NCBI GenBank assembly: GCA_045124505.1
Contig: JBGVLZ010000123.1
Coordinates: 1 to 64,000 of the forward strand
Reading direction: 5' to 3'
Length of the DNA: 64,000 bases
Origin: RGIG7213 sp045124505
GTDB lineage: Bacteria; Bacillota; Clostridia; Oscillospirales; CAG-272
Shown in pieces: positions 39,674 through 48,464 of the stretch. The position numbers and the translations under genes were made by a program. How positions within the stretch are numbered: position 1 is the stretch's first letter; each line of letters begins with the position of its first letter. Under the pieces are notes generated by a model that saw nothing but the letters and a program-made list of their open reading frames with translations, had not been told where the DNA came from and searched no databases.

Positions 39674-39705
39674 ATTGAAAGTTGAAAGTTGAAAATTGAA
39701 AGTTG
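39674..39705. repeat. Short tandem repeat (TTGAAAG-like)
   Basis: Four or five degenerate 7-bp units of the type GAAAGTT in the 270-bp gap before miaB. It can vary by slippage; no effect is evident. Confidence 0.5.
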
Positions 39706-39754
39706 ATAGCGGATGGGTGGACAAATCCTATTTGTAAACTTTGTTTTGCACCTA

Positions 39755-39782
39755 TTGAAAAAATAAATATATATGATATAAT
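39755..39782 (+). promoter_or_regulatory. Promoter of miaB operon
   Basis: TTGAAA (39755-39760), a 16-bp spacer and TATAAT (39777-39782) preceded by TATGA. Confidence 0.7.
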
Positions 39783-39823
39783 AAAGTCGGATAACAATAT
39801 AATTACGGATATGGATTTTTAAA

Positions 39824-41266
39824 ATGGCAGATAAAAGAGCGCCCGCTGAAAGAATTTCAAGCGGAGAAATTGAAAAGCAATACGAATATATGCACCGTGT
39901 AAGGGATATCACGGTGAAAAAAAGTGCAGAGCGTAAGGGAGCCTTGTACGCATGCGTCAAGACATACGGCTGTCAGCAGAACGAAGCGGACAGCGAAAGG
40001 CTTGCGGGAATGGCGTGCGAAATGGGCTACACCCTGACGGATGACGACCAAAATGCGGATCTTATCCTGATAAATACGTGCGCCGTGCGTGAGCATGCGG
40101 AGCTTAAAGCCCTTTCGATAACAGGGCAGTTCAAGCATCTGAAGGAAAAAAACAAAGATCTTGTCATAGGCATCTGCGGCTGTATGGTATCGCAGGAGCA
40201 CAGATGCGACGATATAAAGCACAGATATCCTTACGTTGATTTTTTATTCGGCACGTCGATGCTGTACAGGTTTCCCGAAATACTTTATAAACGTCTTTCG
40301 GGCGGACGGCGGGGATTTTATTCCGATTACGGTGCGGGCAATATTGCCGAGGGCTTACCCGTGTGCCGTAAAGCGCCCTACAAAGCGTGGGTGTCGGTAA
40401 TGTACGGCTGTAACAACTTCTGTACATACTGTATCGTGCCGTATGTAAGAGGCAGGGAAAGAAGCCGTCTTAAAGAGGATATTTTAGCCGAGGTTCGTGA
40501 GCTTGTGCAAAACGGCTGTCACGAGATAACTCTGCTTGGTCAGAACGTAAACTCATACGGGCTTGACATTGAAGAGTACAAGGGCAAATACGATTTTGCA
40601 TCGCTTCTTTGCGATATAAATGACATAGAAGGCGATTTTCTTATACGGTTTATGACGTCTCACCCGAAGGATGCAAGCAAGAGGCTTATTGATACATTGG
40701 CAACGCTTGAAAAAGCGGCACCGCACTTTCATTTACCGCTTCAGTCGGGAAGCGACAGAGTGCTTAAGCGCATGAACAGACGGTATACGTCAGCGGATTA
40801 TCTTGATCTTCTTGCATATATGCGTGAAAAAATGCCCGATATATGTGTTACAAGCGACATAATAACGGGCTTTCCGGGGGAAACTGAGGAGGATTTTGAA
40901 GAAACTCTCCGTGTGATAAAAAAAGCCAATTACGACATGATATACTCGTTTATCTACTCAAAGCGTAAGGGCACGCCCGCCGCTGAGTATGATGACCAGG
41001 TGCCGCCCGATGTGACGTCTGTGCGCTTCCGACGTCTGCTTGACACGCAGAATGAGATCGCAAAGGAGAAAAATCAGCTTCTTGTGGGTAAAACATTCCG
41101 TGTGCTGTGCGACGGTGTGAGCAAAAACGATGAAAATATGTACACTGGAAGGACACCCGGTGCTAAGCTCGTACATTTTCCGTCCGAGGAGGATATGACG
41201 GGAAAATTCGTAAACGTAAAAATTAAATCTGCCGAAACATTTGCATTGTTCGGCGAAAAAATATAG
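39824..41266 (+). CDS. miaB: tRNA-2-methylthio-N6-isopentenyladenosine synthase
   Basis: A protein of 480 residues. MiaB is a radical-SAM enzyme that adds a methylthio group to i6A37 of tRNAs reading UNN. The N-terminal MTTase domain keeps its three cluster cysteines (KTYGCQQNEAD, NTCAVREHA, GICGCM). The radical-SAM motif is YGCNNFCTYCIVPYVRGRER, where the last part (VPYVRGRERSR) is typical of MiaB rather than MtaB or RimO. The C-terminal TRAM domain includes FVNVKI. The N-terminal extension of ~40 residues is usual for Firmicutes. It is followed at 20 nt by a lipoprotein gene. Confidence 0.95.
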   Translation: MADKRAPAERISSGEIEKQYEYMHRVRDITVKKSAERKGALYACVKTYGCQQNEADSERLAGMACEMGYTLTDDDQNADLILINTCAVREHAELKALSITGQFKHLKEKNKDLVIGICGCMVSQEHRCDDIKHRYPYVDFLFGTSMLYRFPEILYKRLSGGRRGFYSDYGAGNIAEGLPVCRKAPYKAWVSVMYGCNNFCTYCIVPYVRGRERSRLKEDILAEVRELVQNGCHEITLLGQNVNSYGLDIEEYKGKYDFASLLCDINDIEGDFLIRFMTSHPKDASKRLIDTLATLEKAAPHFHLPLQSGSDRVLKRMNRRYTSADYLDLLAYMREKMPDICVTSDIITGFPGETEEDFEETLRVIKKANYDMIYSFIYSKRKGTPAAEYDDQVPPDVTSVRFRRLLDTQNEIAKEKNQLLVGKTFRVLCDGVSKNDENMYTGRTPGAKLVHFPSEEDMTGKFVNVKIKSAETFALFGEKI

Positions 41267-41285
41267 ACATTGAAAGGATATTATT

Positions 41286-42911
41286 ATGAAAAAATTTATT
41301 TGTTTACTGCTTGCATGCTCGATGATGATCTCGTTTATCGCATGCTCATCCGATGAAGAAAAGCAGACAGAGGGTGCAAAGGACACCGCAAAAGAACAGC
41401 AGACCGTTATCGTTACGGACGAAAACGGCGAAACGTCGATAATTGAAGTGACACTTCCCGAGCAAAGCGGTGAAAACGGCACAAACGCACCCGATGAGGT
41501 GACAGACGGCAAAGAAAGCGAAAAGCCGGATGAGTCGAGCCCCTTTTCCGAATACGTGCCCGAATCTGAAGAACCCATAGAAACTGTATACCCCGTTGAC
41601 AAAAACCCGATTGATGAGCTTGAGGGTATGGCACTTGTCGATGCGGCATACAATAAGATGAATACTTTGTCAAGCTATGAGTATGTTGCCGTTACAAAGG
41701 TGAATGCCCTTGAAGAGGAAATGGTATATACCGTAAATACCGTTTTCAAGGATACAAAGGATGGCATACATTATCTTAACGAGATATTCAACGGTAAGGA
41801 CCTTACAGAGGGAATCTATCACAAAAACGGCTATACGTACCAGACGATAGACGGCGTGCCTTTCAAGGGCAAAATGACAGCGGATGAATTTAAAGATTAT
41901 CTGCTTGAAATAGGAATGGATACAAGCGAATACGTAAGCGCATTCACAACTGTTAAAACAGAAAAAAATGACAACGGTGCTGTTGTAAAGCTTTCCGACC
42001 TCGATATAAGCAAAATTGACGATTTTTCCATGGAGGATCTTAAAGACCTCGGTGCAGACATTAAGATCAAAAAAGCAGAGGGAAAAATAGTTATCGACAA
42101 GGAAGGCCATATCCTCAGTGAGCATGTTGAAATAGATGTTTCCCTGTCAATAATGGGAATGAAGCAGGATGTCACGGTAAATGCCGACACGGAAGTAAAG
42201 AATATAGACAGCGTTGACAAGGTGGATTTCCCCTCATTTGCCGACTATAAAGAAACATCGTGTATTGCAGGACTTTACCGCCTTACAAAGGCATCCGAAG
42301 CATACGATGCAATGATGTCAACAGGTATGGCGTATGAGATAGGTACGAATATCAAGATCTCAGGCGCTGCGGATATTACAGAGATTTTGGACGGTGAGTG
42401 TGAATACTCATACCAGACATCGCTTCTGACATCAAAATTGATAATGGATATGAGTGCCGAAGGCTCATATAACGGTGAGCCTATGTCAATGACAGCCGTA
42501 TCCGACGGTAAAAACTTCACGATGATGCTCAACGGTGAGGGCGGAACAACGAAATACAATGAGGATGTCGTGCTTGAGCTGCTTTCCGAAATGTTAGAGT
42601 ATACACTCGGTTTTGCAAGCTGTATTGACGATATTTCCGAGAAAAAGCAGGGAAATAACCGTATATATGAATATACTGTTCTTGAGGATTACGGCTATTA
42701 CTTCCTTGAAAGAGCATTGAGCTGTTTTGAAACAGAGGTAGATATCGAACAGATATCAGACCTTCAGTTCGACAGCATCAACTGCCAGTCTGTGCTTGAC
42801 AAAAACGGAGAGCTTGTTGATTTTACAAACCTTGCAGTATTTTCTTTCACAATGGCAGACGGCTCTGTATACAATGTAAATTATAACGTGCACATCAAAG
42901 TTAACTCATAA
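41286..42911 (+). CDS. Lipoprotein, unknown function
   Basis: A protein of 541 residues. Signal peptide with lipobox FIAC, modified at Cys20. A Glu/Thr/Lys-rich spacer (~25-105) leads to two related all-beta/alpha domains (~115-330 and ~335-541). They repeat themes such as DGIHYLNEIFNGKDL / SVSDGKNFTMMLNGEG-like strands and KIVIDKEGHILSEHVEIDVS. These resemble the LppX/DUF6612-type lipoprotein fold that often binds lipids or glycans, but this is only a resemblance. It is followed at 4 nt by the next gene, so both are translated from one mRNA. Confidence 0.75.
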   Translation: MKKFICLLLACSMMISFIACSSDEEKQTEGAKDTAKEQQTVIVTDENGETSIIEVTLPEQSGENGTNAPDEVTDGKESEKPDESSPFSEYVPESEEPIETVYPVDKNPIDELEGMALVDAAYNKMNTLSSYEYVAVTKVNALEEEMVYTVNTVFKDTKDGIHYLNEIFNGKDLTEGIYHKNGYTYQTIDGVPFKGKMTADEFKDYLLEIGMDTSEYVSAFTTVKTEKNDNGAVVKLSDLDISKIDDFSMEDLKDLGADIKIKKAEGKIVIDKEGHILSEHVEIDVSLSIMGMKQDVTVNADTEVKNIDSVDKVDFPSFADYKETSCIAGLYRLTKASEAYDAMMSTGMAYEIGTNIKISGAADITEILDGECEYSYQTSLLTSKLIMDMSAEGSYNGEPMSMTAVSDGKNFTMMLNGEGGTTKYNEDVVLELLSEMLEYTLGFASCIDDISEKKQGNNRIYEYTVLEDYGYYFLERALSCFETEVDIEQISDLQFDSINCQSVLDKNGELVDFTNLAVFSFTMADGSVYNVNYNVHIKVNS

Positions 42912-42915
42912 CATT

Positions 42916-43527
42916 ATGGAAAGACCTGTATTTGTCATGATAGCCCATACAAATACGGCTATGGGCGGACTTGTAAAGCATTTTACAAAAGGGTACTACA
43001 ACCATGCGGCAATAACTTTTTCGCCCGATCTTTCAAAGCTGTATTCATTTTCAAGATACTATGTGAATACACCGAATGTCGGCGGATTTGTAGTCGAAAA
43101 GCCCGCAAGGTATCTTTCTGAAGAAGAACCGACACCGATAAAGCTGTATATACTTCCCGCCGACGATGAGGACTATGCGAAAATACGCAAAAAGATCGAC
43201 GGATTTGTAAAAAACAGAAAAAAATATATATACAATTCATTCGGTGCCGTTTCCTCTTCAATGGGCAAAAAAAAGAAAATAAAGGATGCGTATACAGATG
43301 CCGAATTTGTTGCGCACATCCTTGAAATAAAAAACGTACACACCGTGGAAGATCTTGAAAAGGTTCTGGAGCATTACAGGATATACACGGGTACTATACA
43401 AAAATATCTTCACGGCGAATATGAGTGCGATGAAGTATACTACGAAAGACAAAGCTTCGCACGTGTATTTTACGGCACGGTAAGCCATTTCACAAAGCTT
43501 GCAAAAAGAGCTTTGTTCAATAAATAA
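42916..43527 (+). CDS. Permuted NlpC/P60-like protein lacking catalytic Cys
   Basis: A protein of 203 residues. The start FVMIAHTNTAMGGLVKHFTK then GYYNHAAITFSPDLSKLYSF has the His block of the permuted papain-like NlpC/P60 family (HAAIS...YSFGR). In that family a later (T/L)CSxFVxxIL block provides the nucleophile. Here the equivalent place reads YTDAEFVAHIL (~residues 119-129), with Asp and Ala replacing Cys and Ser. It is therefore predicted to be an inactive member. There is no signal peptide. It lies between a lipoprotein and the beta-helix/glmM/glmS genes, pointing to a wall-related role. Confidence 0.72.
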   Translation: MERPVFVMIAHTNTAMGGLVKHFTKGYYNHAAITFSPDLSKLYSFSRYYVNTPNVGGFVVEKPARYLSEEEPTPIKLYILPADDEDYAKIRKKIDGFVKNRKKYIYNSFGAVSSSMGKKKKIKDAYTDAEFVAHILEIKNVHTVEDLEKVLEHYRIYTGTIQKYLHGEYECDEVYYERQSFARVFYGTVSHFTKLAKRALFNK

Positions 43528-43539
43528 ACGGAGGACGGT

Positions 43540-44205
43540 ATGTTTAAAACAAAAGAACTTTTTGACCTTTCACATACAGCGGCATCTGAGTTTTTGGCAG
43601 GCTTTGAATATCCCTATGAAGCCCTGCCTCATATAAAGGATTATATAAAGGATCTTATCTGCACTTTGTCAGACGATGAATTTTACTCCCCCGCTGAGGG
43701 CGTTTGGATATCAAAAGAAGCAAAAGTTGCGCCCACAGCATGTATTGCAGGACCTACCGTAATATATGCAGGTGCGGAAATAAGACACTGCGCCTACATA
43801 AGAGGCTCTGTTATCGTCGGTAAAAACTGCGTTGTGGGCAACTCAACGGAACTTAAAAACTGTATTCTGTTCGACAAGACTGCAGTTCCGCACTTCAATT
43901 ACATCGGAGATTCGATCCTCGGATATTGCTCGCACCTGGGTGCGGGTGCTGTCAGCTCCAATGTCAAGAGCGATAAGACAAACGTCGTTATCAAGGACGG
44001 TGATGAACGCATTGAAACAGGACTGCGTAAGTTCGGTGCAATGGTAGGCGACTTTGTCGAGGTCGGCTGTAACAGCGTACTCAATCCCGGTACGGTCATA
44101 GGACGCAATTCGACCGTTTATCCCAGAAGCAATGTCAGAGGTGTAATTCCCGAAAATTGCATCTACAAAAGCGGCAAAAATGTCGTTGCAAAGAAAAATA
44201 ACTGA
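43540..44205 (+). CDS. Left-handed beta-helix (hexapeptide) protein, GlmU C-domain-like
   Basis: A protein of 221 residues. After ~60 helical residues, hexapeptide turns begin (EAKVAPTACIAGPTVIYAGA; IRHCAYIRGSVIVGKNCVVG; NSTELKNCILFDKTAVPHFN; YIGDSILGYCSHLGAGAVSS). This is the left-handed beta-helix of acyl- and nucleotidyl-transferases. The order matches the acetyltransferase half of GlmU without a pyrophosphorylase half. It lies 21 nt before glmM, with glmS next, so a role in UDP-GlcNAc supply is likely. Whether it acetylates GlcN-1-P cannot be read from the sequence. GGAGGACGG precedes ATG 43540. Confidence 0.8.
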   Translation: MFKTKELFDLSHTAASEFLAGFEYPYEALPHIKDYIKDLICTLSDDEFYSPAEGVWISKEAKVAPTACIAGPTVIYAGAEIRHCAYIRGSVIVGKNCVVGNSTELKNCILFDKTAVPHFNYIGDSILGYCSHLGAGAVSSNVKSDKTNVVIKDGDERIETGLRKFGAMVGDFVEVGCNSVLNPGTVIGRNSTVYPRSNVRGVIPENCIYKSGKNVVAKKNN

Positions 44206-44226
44206 GTTTGAAAGGATACAACTATT

Positions 44227-45582
44227 ATGGGACGTTTATTCGGAACAGACGGTGTAAGAGGAATTGCCAATAAAGAATTAAGCTGTGAGCTTGCGCTCAA
44301 TATAGGACGTGCTGCGGCATCGGTTTTGTCAAACGGAACAAGAAGAAGACCTGTGTTTGTAGTGGGAAGCGATACGAGAATGTCATCTGACATGCTCGGA
44401 TGTGCGGTAACGGCAGGACTTTGCTCCTACGGTGCCGACGTTATAAATCTCGGTGTTGTACCGACACCTGCTGTTGCATATCTTGTAGGTAAATACAAGG
44501 CAGATGCGGGCGTTATGATATCAGCATCGCACAACCCTGCAGAATTCAACGGTATAAAGCTCTTTTCGGGCGACGGCTACAAGCTGCCCGATATGATAGA
44601 AGAACAAATAGAATCCCTCGTGCTTGACAGCGACGAGGACAGCTTGCCCGACCTTCCCATAGGCGGTGCTGTAGGTAAGATATATACAGGCTACAATGCA
44701 GTAAAGGACTATACGGATCACATAAAATCGTCCGTGCCGAACTCTCTTGACGGACTCAGAATTGCTGTTGACTGCGCAAACGGTTCAGCATCGGTAACTG
44801 CCGAAAAGCTGTTTACCGCACTCGGCGCTGAATGTATATTCCTTTTCAAGGATCCCGACGGTGAGAATATCAACCGTGACTGCGGCTCTACACATATTGA
44901 AGCACTTGCAAAATGCGTTGTTGAAAACGGACTTGATGCAGGTGTTGCATTTGACGGCGATGCTGACAGATGTCTTTGCGTTGACGAAAACGGAAAGCTC
45001 GTTGACGGTGACATAATAATGGCGATATGCTCCATTGACCTTAAAAACAGAGGTAAGCTCAACAGAAACACCGTTGTCGGTACAGTTATGACTAACTTCG
45101 GCTTCGGTAAATTCTGTGAGGATAACGGCCTTAACTTCGTTTCAACAAAGGTCGGCGACAGATTTGTTCTTGAAAAGATGCTTCTTGAAGAATATGACTT
45201 CGGCGGTGAGCAGTCGGGACATATCATCTTCCGTGACTTTGCTACAACAGGTGACGGTCAGCTTACAGCCGTTCAGCTTCTTGCGCACATGAAGAGAAGC
45301 GGAGAAAAGCTGTCAGCTCTTGCAAGCGTTATGACAAAATATCCTCAGGTAATGATAAATCTTAAAATATCCGCCGAAGGCAAGCTTCACTTCTATACAA
45401 ACAGAGAAGTTAAGGAAGCTATTGAAAACGCAAAGCGTACACTCGGCAAAACGGGCAGAGTTGTTGTCCGTCCTTCGGGTACAGAACCCCTTATCCGTGT
45501 AATGGCAGAGGGCGAGGATGAGGCGGTCATCGCAGAGGTTGCAAACATGATCGCATCTGTTATAAGAGAGCAGCTTGCATAA
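44227..45582 (+). CDS. glmM: Phosphoglucosamine mutase
   Basis: A protein of 451 residues. Interconverts glucosamine-6-P and glucosamine-1-P for UDP-GlcNAc and peptidoglycan. It opens with GRLFGTDGVRG. The phosphoserine loop ISASHNP has catalytic Ser101, close to Ser102 of E. coli GlmM. The metal site is FDGDADR (~240), the sugar loop GGEQSGH, and the C-terminal phosphate-binding block VVRPSGTEPLIRVM. GAAAGGA precedes ATG 44227. Directly followed by glmS. In Bacillus-type genomes glmM follows cdaA-cdaR; those are absent here. Confidence 0.96.
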   Translation: MGRLFGTDGVRGIANKELSCELALNIGRAAASVLSNGTRRRPVFVVGSDTRMSSDMLGCAVTAGLCSYGADVINLGVVPTPAVAYLVGKYKADAGVMISASHNPAEFNGIKLFSGDGYKLPDMIEEQIESLVLDSDEDSLPDLPIGGAVGKIYTGYNAVKDYTDHIKSSVPNSLDGLRIAVDCANGSASVTAEKLFTALGAECIFLFKDPDGENINRDCGSTHIEALAKCVVENGLDAGVAFDGDADRCLCVDENGKLVDGDIIMAICSIDLKNRGKLNRNTVVGTVMTNFGFGKFCEDNGLNFVSTKVGDRFVLEKMLLEEYDFGGEQSGHIIFRDFATTGDGQLTAVQLLAHMKRSGEKLSALASVMTKYPQVMINLKISAEGKLHFYTNREVKEAIENAKRTLGKTGRVVVRPSGTEPLIRVMAEGEDEAVIAEVANMIASVIREQLA

Positions 45583-45610
45583 TTAATAACGAATATCAGG
45601 AGGAAAGTAT

Positions 45611-47410
45611 ATGTGCGGAATTGTAGGATATACAGGACAGAATAATGCACTCCCTGTTGTTACAGGCGGACTTTTTGCGCTTGAGTACAGGGGATATGAC
45701 TCCTCAGGCGTTGCCGTTTTGTGCGGTGACGAAATAAAAACAGTAAAGAAAACGGGTAAGCTTGAAAATCTTATGGCTGCCCTTGAAAAAGCACAGCTTT
45801 CGGGCACTTGCGGTATAGGTCATACGAGATGGGCAACACACGGCGAGGTAACCGAAACGAATGCACACCCCCATACAGTCGGAAAAACAGTGCTTGTTCA
45901 CAACGGAATTATTGAAAACTATGCCGCTGTCGGTGAAATGACAAAGATTCAGTTCAAAAGCACGACAGATACAGAGCGTGCATGCGCACTGTTCAATGAG
46001 ATCTATGAAAGATGCGGCGACGGGCTGTTGACAATTACAAGCGCATGCCGTGAATTTGTCGGTTCTTATGCGTTTTTGGTGATGTTTTCTGATGAGCCCG
46101 GAGTATTCTATGCAGTAAGAAACGGCTGTCCGCTTGTTGTCGGTACATCTGACGGCGGTTTTGCCGCATGCTCCGATGTTGCCGCTTGTGACTTCGGTGA
46201 GTATTATAAGCTTGCCGACGGCGATGTTGCAAGGGTTACCAAGGACGGTATTTCCTTCTTTGATAAAGACGGCAACTGCATCGAAAAAGAAGCACTCAAA
46301 CCGAAAAAATCGTTTTCAGCACCCGATAAATGCGGATTTCCGCATTATATGCTGAAGGAAATGGAAGAAATCCCGACCGTTTTGAAAAACACACTTGAAG
46401 CACATATCAAGGACGGTCTGCCTTATTTCGAGGGCGTTGATGATGAGGTGTTCAAAAACATGAAGCGTCTGCGCATCGTCGGATGCGGAACGGCTTACCA
46501 CGCAGGTCTTGTGTGTGAGCATGTTTCAAGACGTCTTACAGGGGTTGAGGGCGATATTTATATCGCTTCTGAATACAGATATTCAGGTCATAAGCTCAAT
46601 AAAGATGATGCGGTGATATTTATAACGCAGTCTGGCGAAACTGCCGACACGCTTGCGTGTATCCGTATGTGTAAGGCGCAGGGCGCATATACGCTCGGTG
46701 TTGTAAACGTACCCACATCAACCGCGGTTGAGGAATGTGACGGCGTAATTTTAACCCATGCGGGAAGCGAGATCGCAGTTGCAAGCACAAAAGCATACGT
46801 TACACAGCTTGCCGCACTTTACCTTATAGTTCTGAAAATGAGTCTTGTTAAGGGTACTCTTACGGAAGATGAGGTAAGAGGGCTGTGCGGAGAGCTTTTG
46901 AGCAGTGTATGTAATGAAGCAAAGCTTTCCGATACGGATAAAATAACGATAAACAGAATTGCCGAAAAGTATGCAGACTGCCGTGATATGTTCTATATCG
47001 GACGCGGACTTGACAGCGTGCTTTGCAGCGAAGCGTCGCTGAAGCTCAAGGAAATTTCGTATATACACAGCGAATCGTACCCGTCGGGTGAGCTGAAGCA
47101 CGGTACGATCTCACTTATTACAGAGGGTGTCGGAGTGTTTGCCATAGTCACAGATGAAAATCTGTATCTTAAATCAATAGGAAACATTGAGGAAGCAGCA
47201 GCACGCGGCGGCTCGGTCATCGCACTTTGCAAGGAGGGACTTTGCAAGGATAAGGGCTATGATCTTATCCCGTGCCGTATATCAAATGAACTGTTTGCAC
47301 CGTTCTCCGTAGCACCGAGATTTCAGTATTTTGCATATTGCGTGACAATAATCAAGAATCTTGACCCAGATAAGCCGAGAAATCTTGCAAAATCGGTAAC
47401 GGTCGAATAA
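45611..47410 (+). CDS. glmS: Glutamine-fructose-6-phosphate aminotransferase
   Basis: A protein of 599 residues, making glucosamine-6-P from fructose-6-P and glutamine, the first step of amino-sugar synthesis. Type II glutaminase domain: MCGIVGYTG with nucleophile Cys2, HTRWATHGEVTETNAHPH and VHNGIIENY. Two SIS isomerase domains carry SQSGETADTLACIRMCK and HSESYPSGELKHGTISLI. The end PRNLAKSVTVE is the canonical C-terminus. AGGAGGAAAG precedes ATG 45611. The 28-nt gap after glmM is too short for a glmS ribozyme, so regulation here must differ from the classic ribozyme type. Confidence 0.97.
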   Translation: MCGIVGYTGQNNALPVVTGGLFALEYRGYDSSGVAVLCGDEIKTVKKTGKLENLMAALEKAQLSGTCGIGHTRWATHGEVTETNAHPHTVGKTVLVHNGIIENYAAVGEMTKIQFKSTTDTERACALFNEIYERCGDGLLTITSACREFVGSYAFLVMFSDEPGVFYAVRNGCPLVVGTSDGGFAACSDVAACDFGEYYKLADGDVARVTKDGISFFDKDGNCIEKEALKPKKSFSAPDKCGFPHYMLKEMEEIPTVLKNTLEAHIKDGLPYFEGVDDEVFKNMKRLRIVGCGTAYHAGLVCEHVSRRLTGVEGDIYIASEYRYSGHKLNKDDAVIFITQSGETADTLACIRMCKAQGAYTLGVVNVPTSTAVEECDGVILTHAGSEIAVASTKAYVTQLAALYLIVLKMSLVKGTLTEDEVRGLCGELLSSVCNEAKLSDTDKITINRIAEKYADCRDMFYIGRGLDSVLCSEASLKLKEISYIHSESYPSGELKHGTISLITEGVGVFAIVTDENLYLKSIGNIEEAAARGGSVIALCKEGLCKDKGYDLIPCRISNELFAPFSVAPRFQYFAYCVTIIKNLDPDKPRNLAKSVTVE

Positions 47411-47435
47411 AAGACAGTTGTGTGAAGAGGAAAAA

Positions 47436-47750
47436 ATGAAACTTGTTCTTGTGATAATACCAAATGACGATAGCACAGAAGTCGTGTCAGCACTTACGAA
47501 AGAGGGATTTTTTATAACAAAGCTTGCTACAACAGGCGCATTTCTTTCGTCGGGCAATACGACACTTCTGATAGGCACGAATGAAGAAAGAATATCGACG
47601 TTGAAAGAAATACTCCGCAAAACGTGCGTCGGCACAAAGCAGGCAGCCCCGTCGGTATCTGCATTCGGACTCGGCTCGCACGATGACGACGAAACAGCGG
47701 GCGGTGCAACAATGTTTGTGCTGAATGTTGAATCGTTTGAGAAAATATAA
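47436..47750 (+). CDS. darA: Cyclic-di-AMP receptor, DarA/PstA family
   Basis: A protein of 104 residues. The PII-like trimer binds c-di-AMP in Firmicutes; its outputs are poorly known. The start KLVLVIIPNDDSTEVVSALT and the ligand loop FFITKLATTGAFLSSGNTTL then LIGTNEERI match the family's TKLATTGGFLxxGNTT signature. The loop with SAFGLGSHDDDETAGGATMF is the variable T-loop-like part. GAGG precedes ATG 47436. It is 25 nt behind glmS, probably the same transcript, coupling a c-di-AMP reader to amino-sugar genes. It is followed by a good terminator. Confidence 0.9.
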   Translation: MKLVLVIIPNDDSTEVVSALTKEGFFITKLATTGAFLSSGNTTLLIGTNEERISTLKEILRKTCVGTKQAAPSVSAFGLGSHDDDETAGGATMFVLNVESFEKI

Positions 47751-47772
47751 ATAAAAATTAAATTCAATATTC

Positions 47773-47811
47773 AAATATGCAGCAGCCGTTTCGTCTGCTG
47801 CATATTTCTTT
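47773..47811 (+). terminator. Terminator of the glmM-glmS-darA run
   Basis: AAATATGCAGCAG/CTGCTGCATATTT around CCGTTTCGT, followed by CTTTG. Confidence 0.8.
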
Positions 47812-47824
47812 GTAAATATAAAAA

Positions 47825-48006
47825 AGAGGGGGTGGCTCATTTGTGGAAATAACTTCCAGAATAAGTCGCCCCGTGTGATTTTTGAATATTTATTTTGTAG
47901 GGGGGTGACACTCCCGCTTTTAGTATATTTATACATTTTGAAGCGGACGACCAATGGTCGCCCCTACAAATGTAATATATATTTTACTTAAATGAGCCAA
48001 CCCCTC
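47825..48006. mobile_element. MITE-like element, copy 2
   Basis: Terminal inverted repeats of 17 bp (GAGGGGGTGGCTCATTT at 47825-47841; complement of GAGGGGTTGGCTCATTT at 47990-48006) differ at one base. The 182-bp body has no ORF. It encloses a REP-like hairpin ending GTCGCCCCTAC (47943-47967). It is related to 20747-20922. It sits between the darA terminator and the convergent ACT gene. Confidence 0.75.
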
Positions 48007-48018
48007 AATTTTTGTTTA

Positions 48019-48453
48019 TTACAGTGAATAAATTTTTTCCGCATCCAGAAGCTTGACGCCCGCTTTTGTAAGGAGCTCTTCGGCATGTTCGGGGTCAGAC
48101 GTGCTTATGATAACACAAGCGTATTTTTCATCACCCGGAGTCAGAAATGCGTACATATAATCAATGCTTATACCTGCGTGCGCCAAAAACTGCATAGCCT
48201 CGAAAAAGCTTCCGGGACGGTCTTCGATCTGGAGTGCAATAACATCGGTAAGCGCTGTCATAAGACCGGCTCTGTGACATACATCCGATGCTTCATCGGG
48301 CTTGTTTACGATAAGACGCAAAATACCGAAATCGGTAGTGTCGGCAATCGAAAGCGCACGGATATCAATTCCGGCACTTGCTAAAATACGAGTGATCTCC
48401 GCAATCCTCCCCGACTTGTTTTCCATAAATATCGAAAGCTGTTTAACTCTCAT
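48019..48453 (-). CDS. Tandem ACT-domain protein
   Basis: A protein of 144 residues with two ACT domains: residues 1-70 (KQLSIFMENKSGRIAEITRI, GIDIRALSIADT) and 71-144 (VIALQIEDRPGSFFEAMQFL, GISIDYMYAFLTPG). ACT pairs bind amino acids and regulate. In many Clostridia this small protein is encoded directly next to indolepyruvate oxidoreductase and phenylacetate-CoA ligase genes; those lie 5.2 kb upstream on the same strand here. The O-acylation genes now separate them. GGAGGAAAA precedes ATG 48453. The ligand is probably an aromatic or branched amino acid, by context. Confidence 0.88.
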   Translation of the reverse strand: MRVKQLSIFMENKSGRIAEITRILASAGIDIRALSIADTTDFGILRLIVNKPDEASDVCHRAGLMTALTDVIALQIEDRPGSFFEAMQFLAHAGISIDYMYAFLTPGDEKYACVIISTSDPEHAEELLTKAGVKLLDAEKIYSL

Positions 48454-48464
48454 ATTTTCCTCCG

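Noticed and set aside
45583..45610. glmS ribozyme upstream of glmS
   Set aside because: The gap to glmM is only 28 nt, far too short for the ribozyme.
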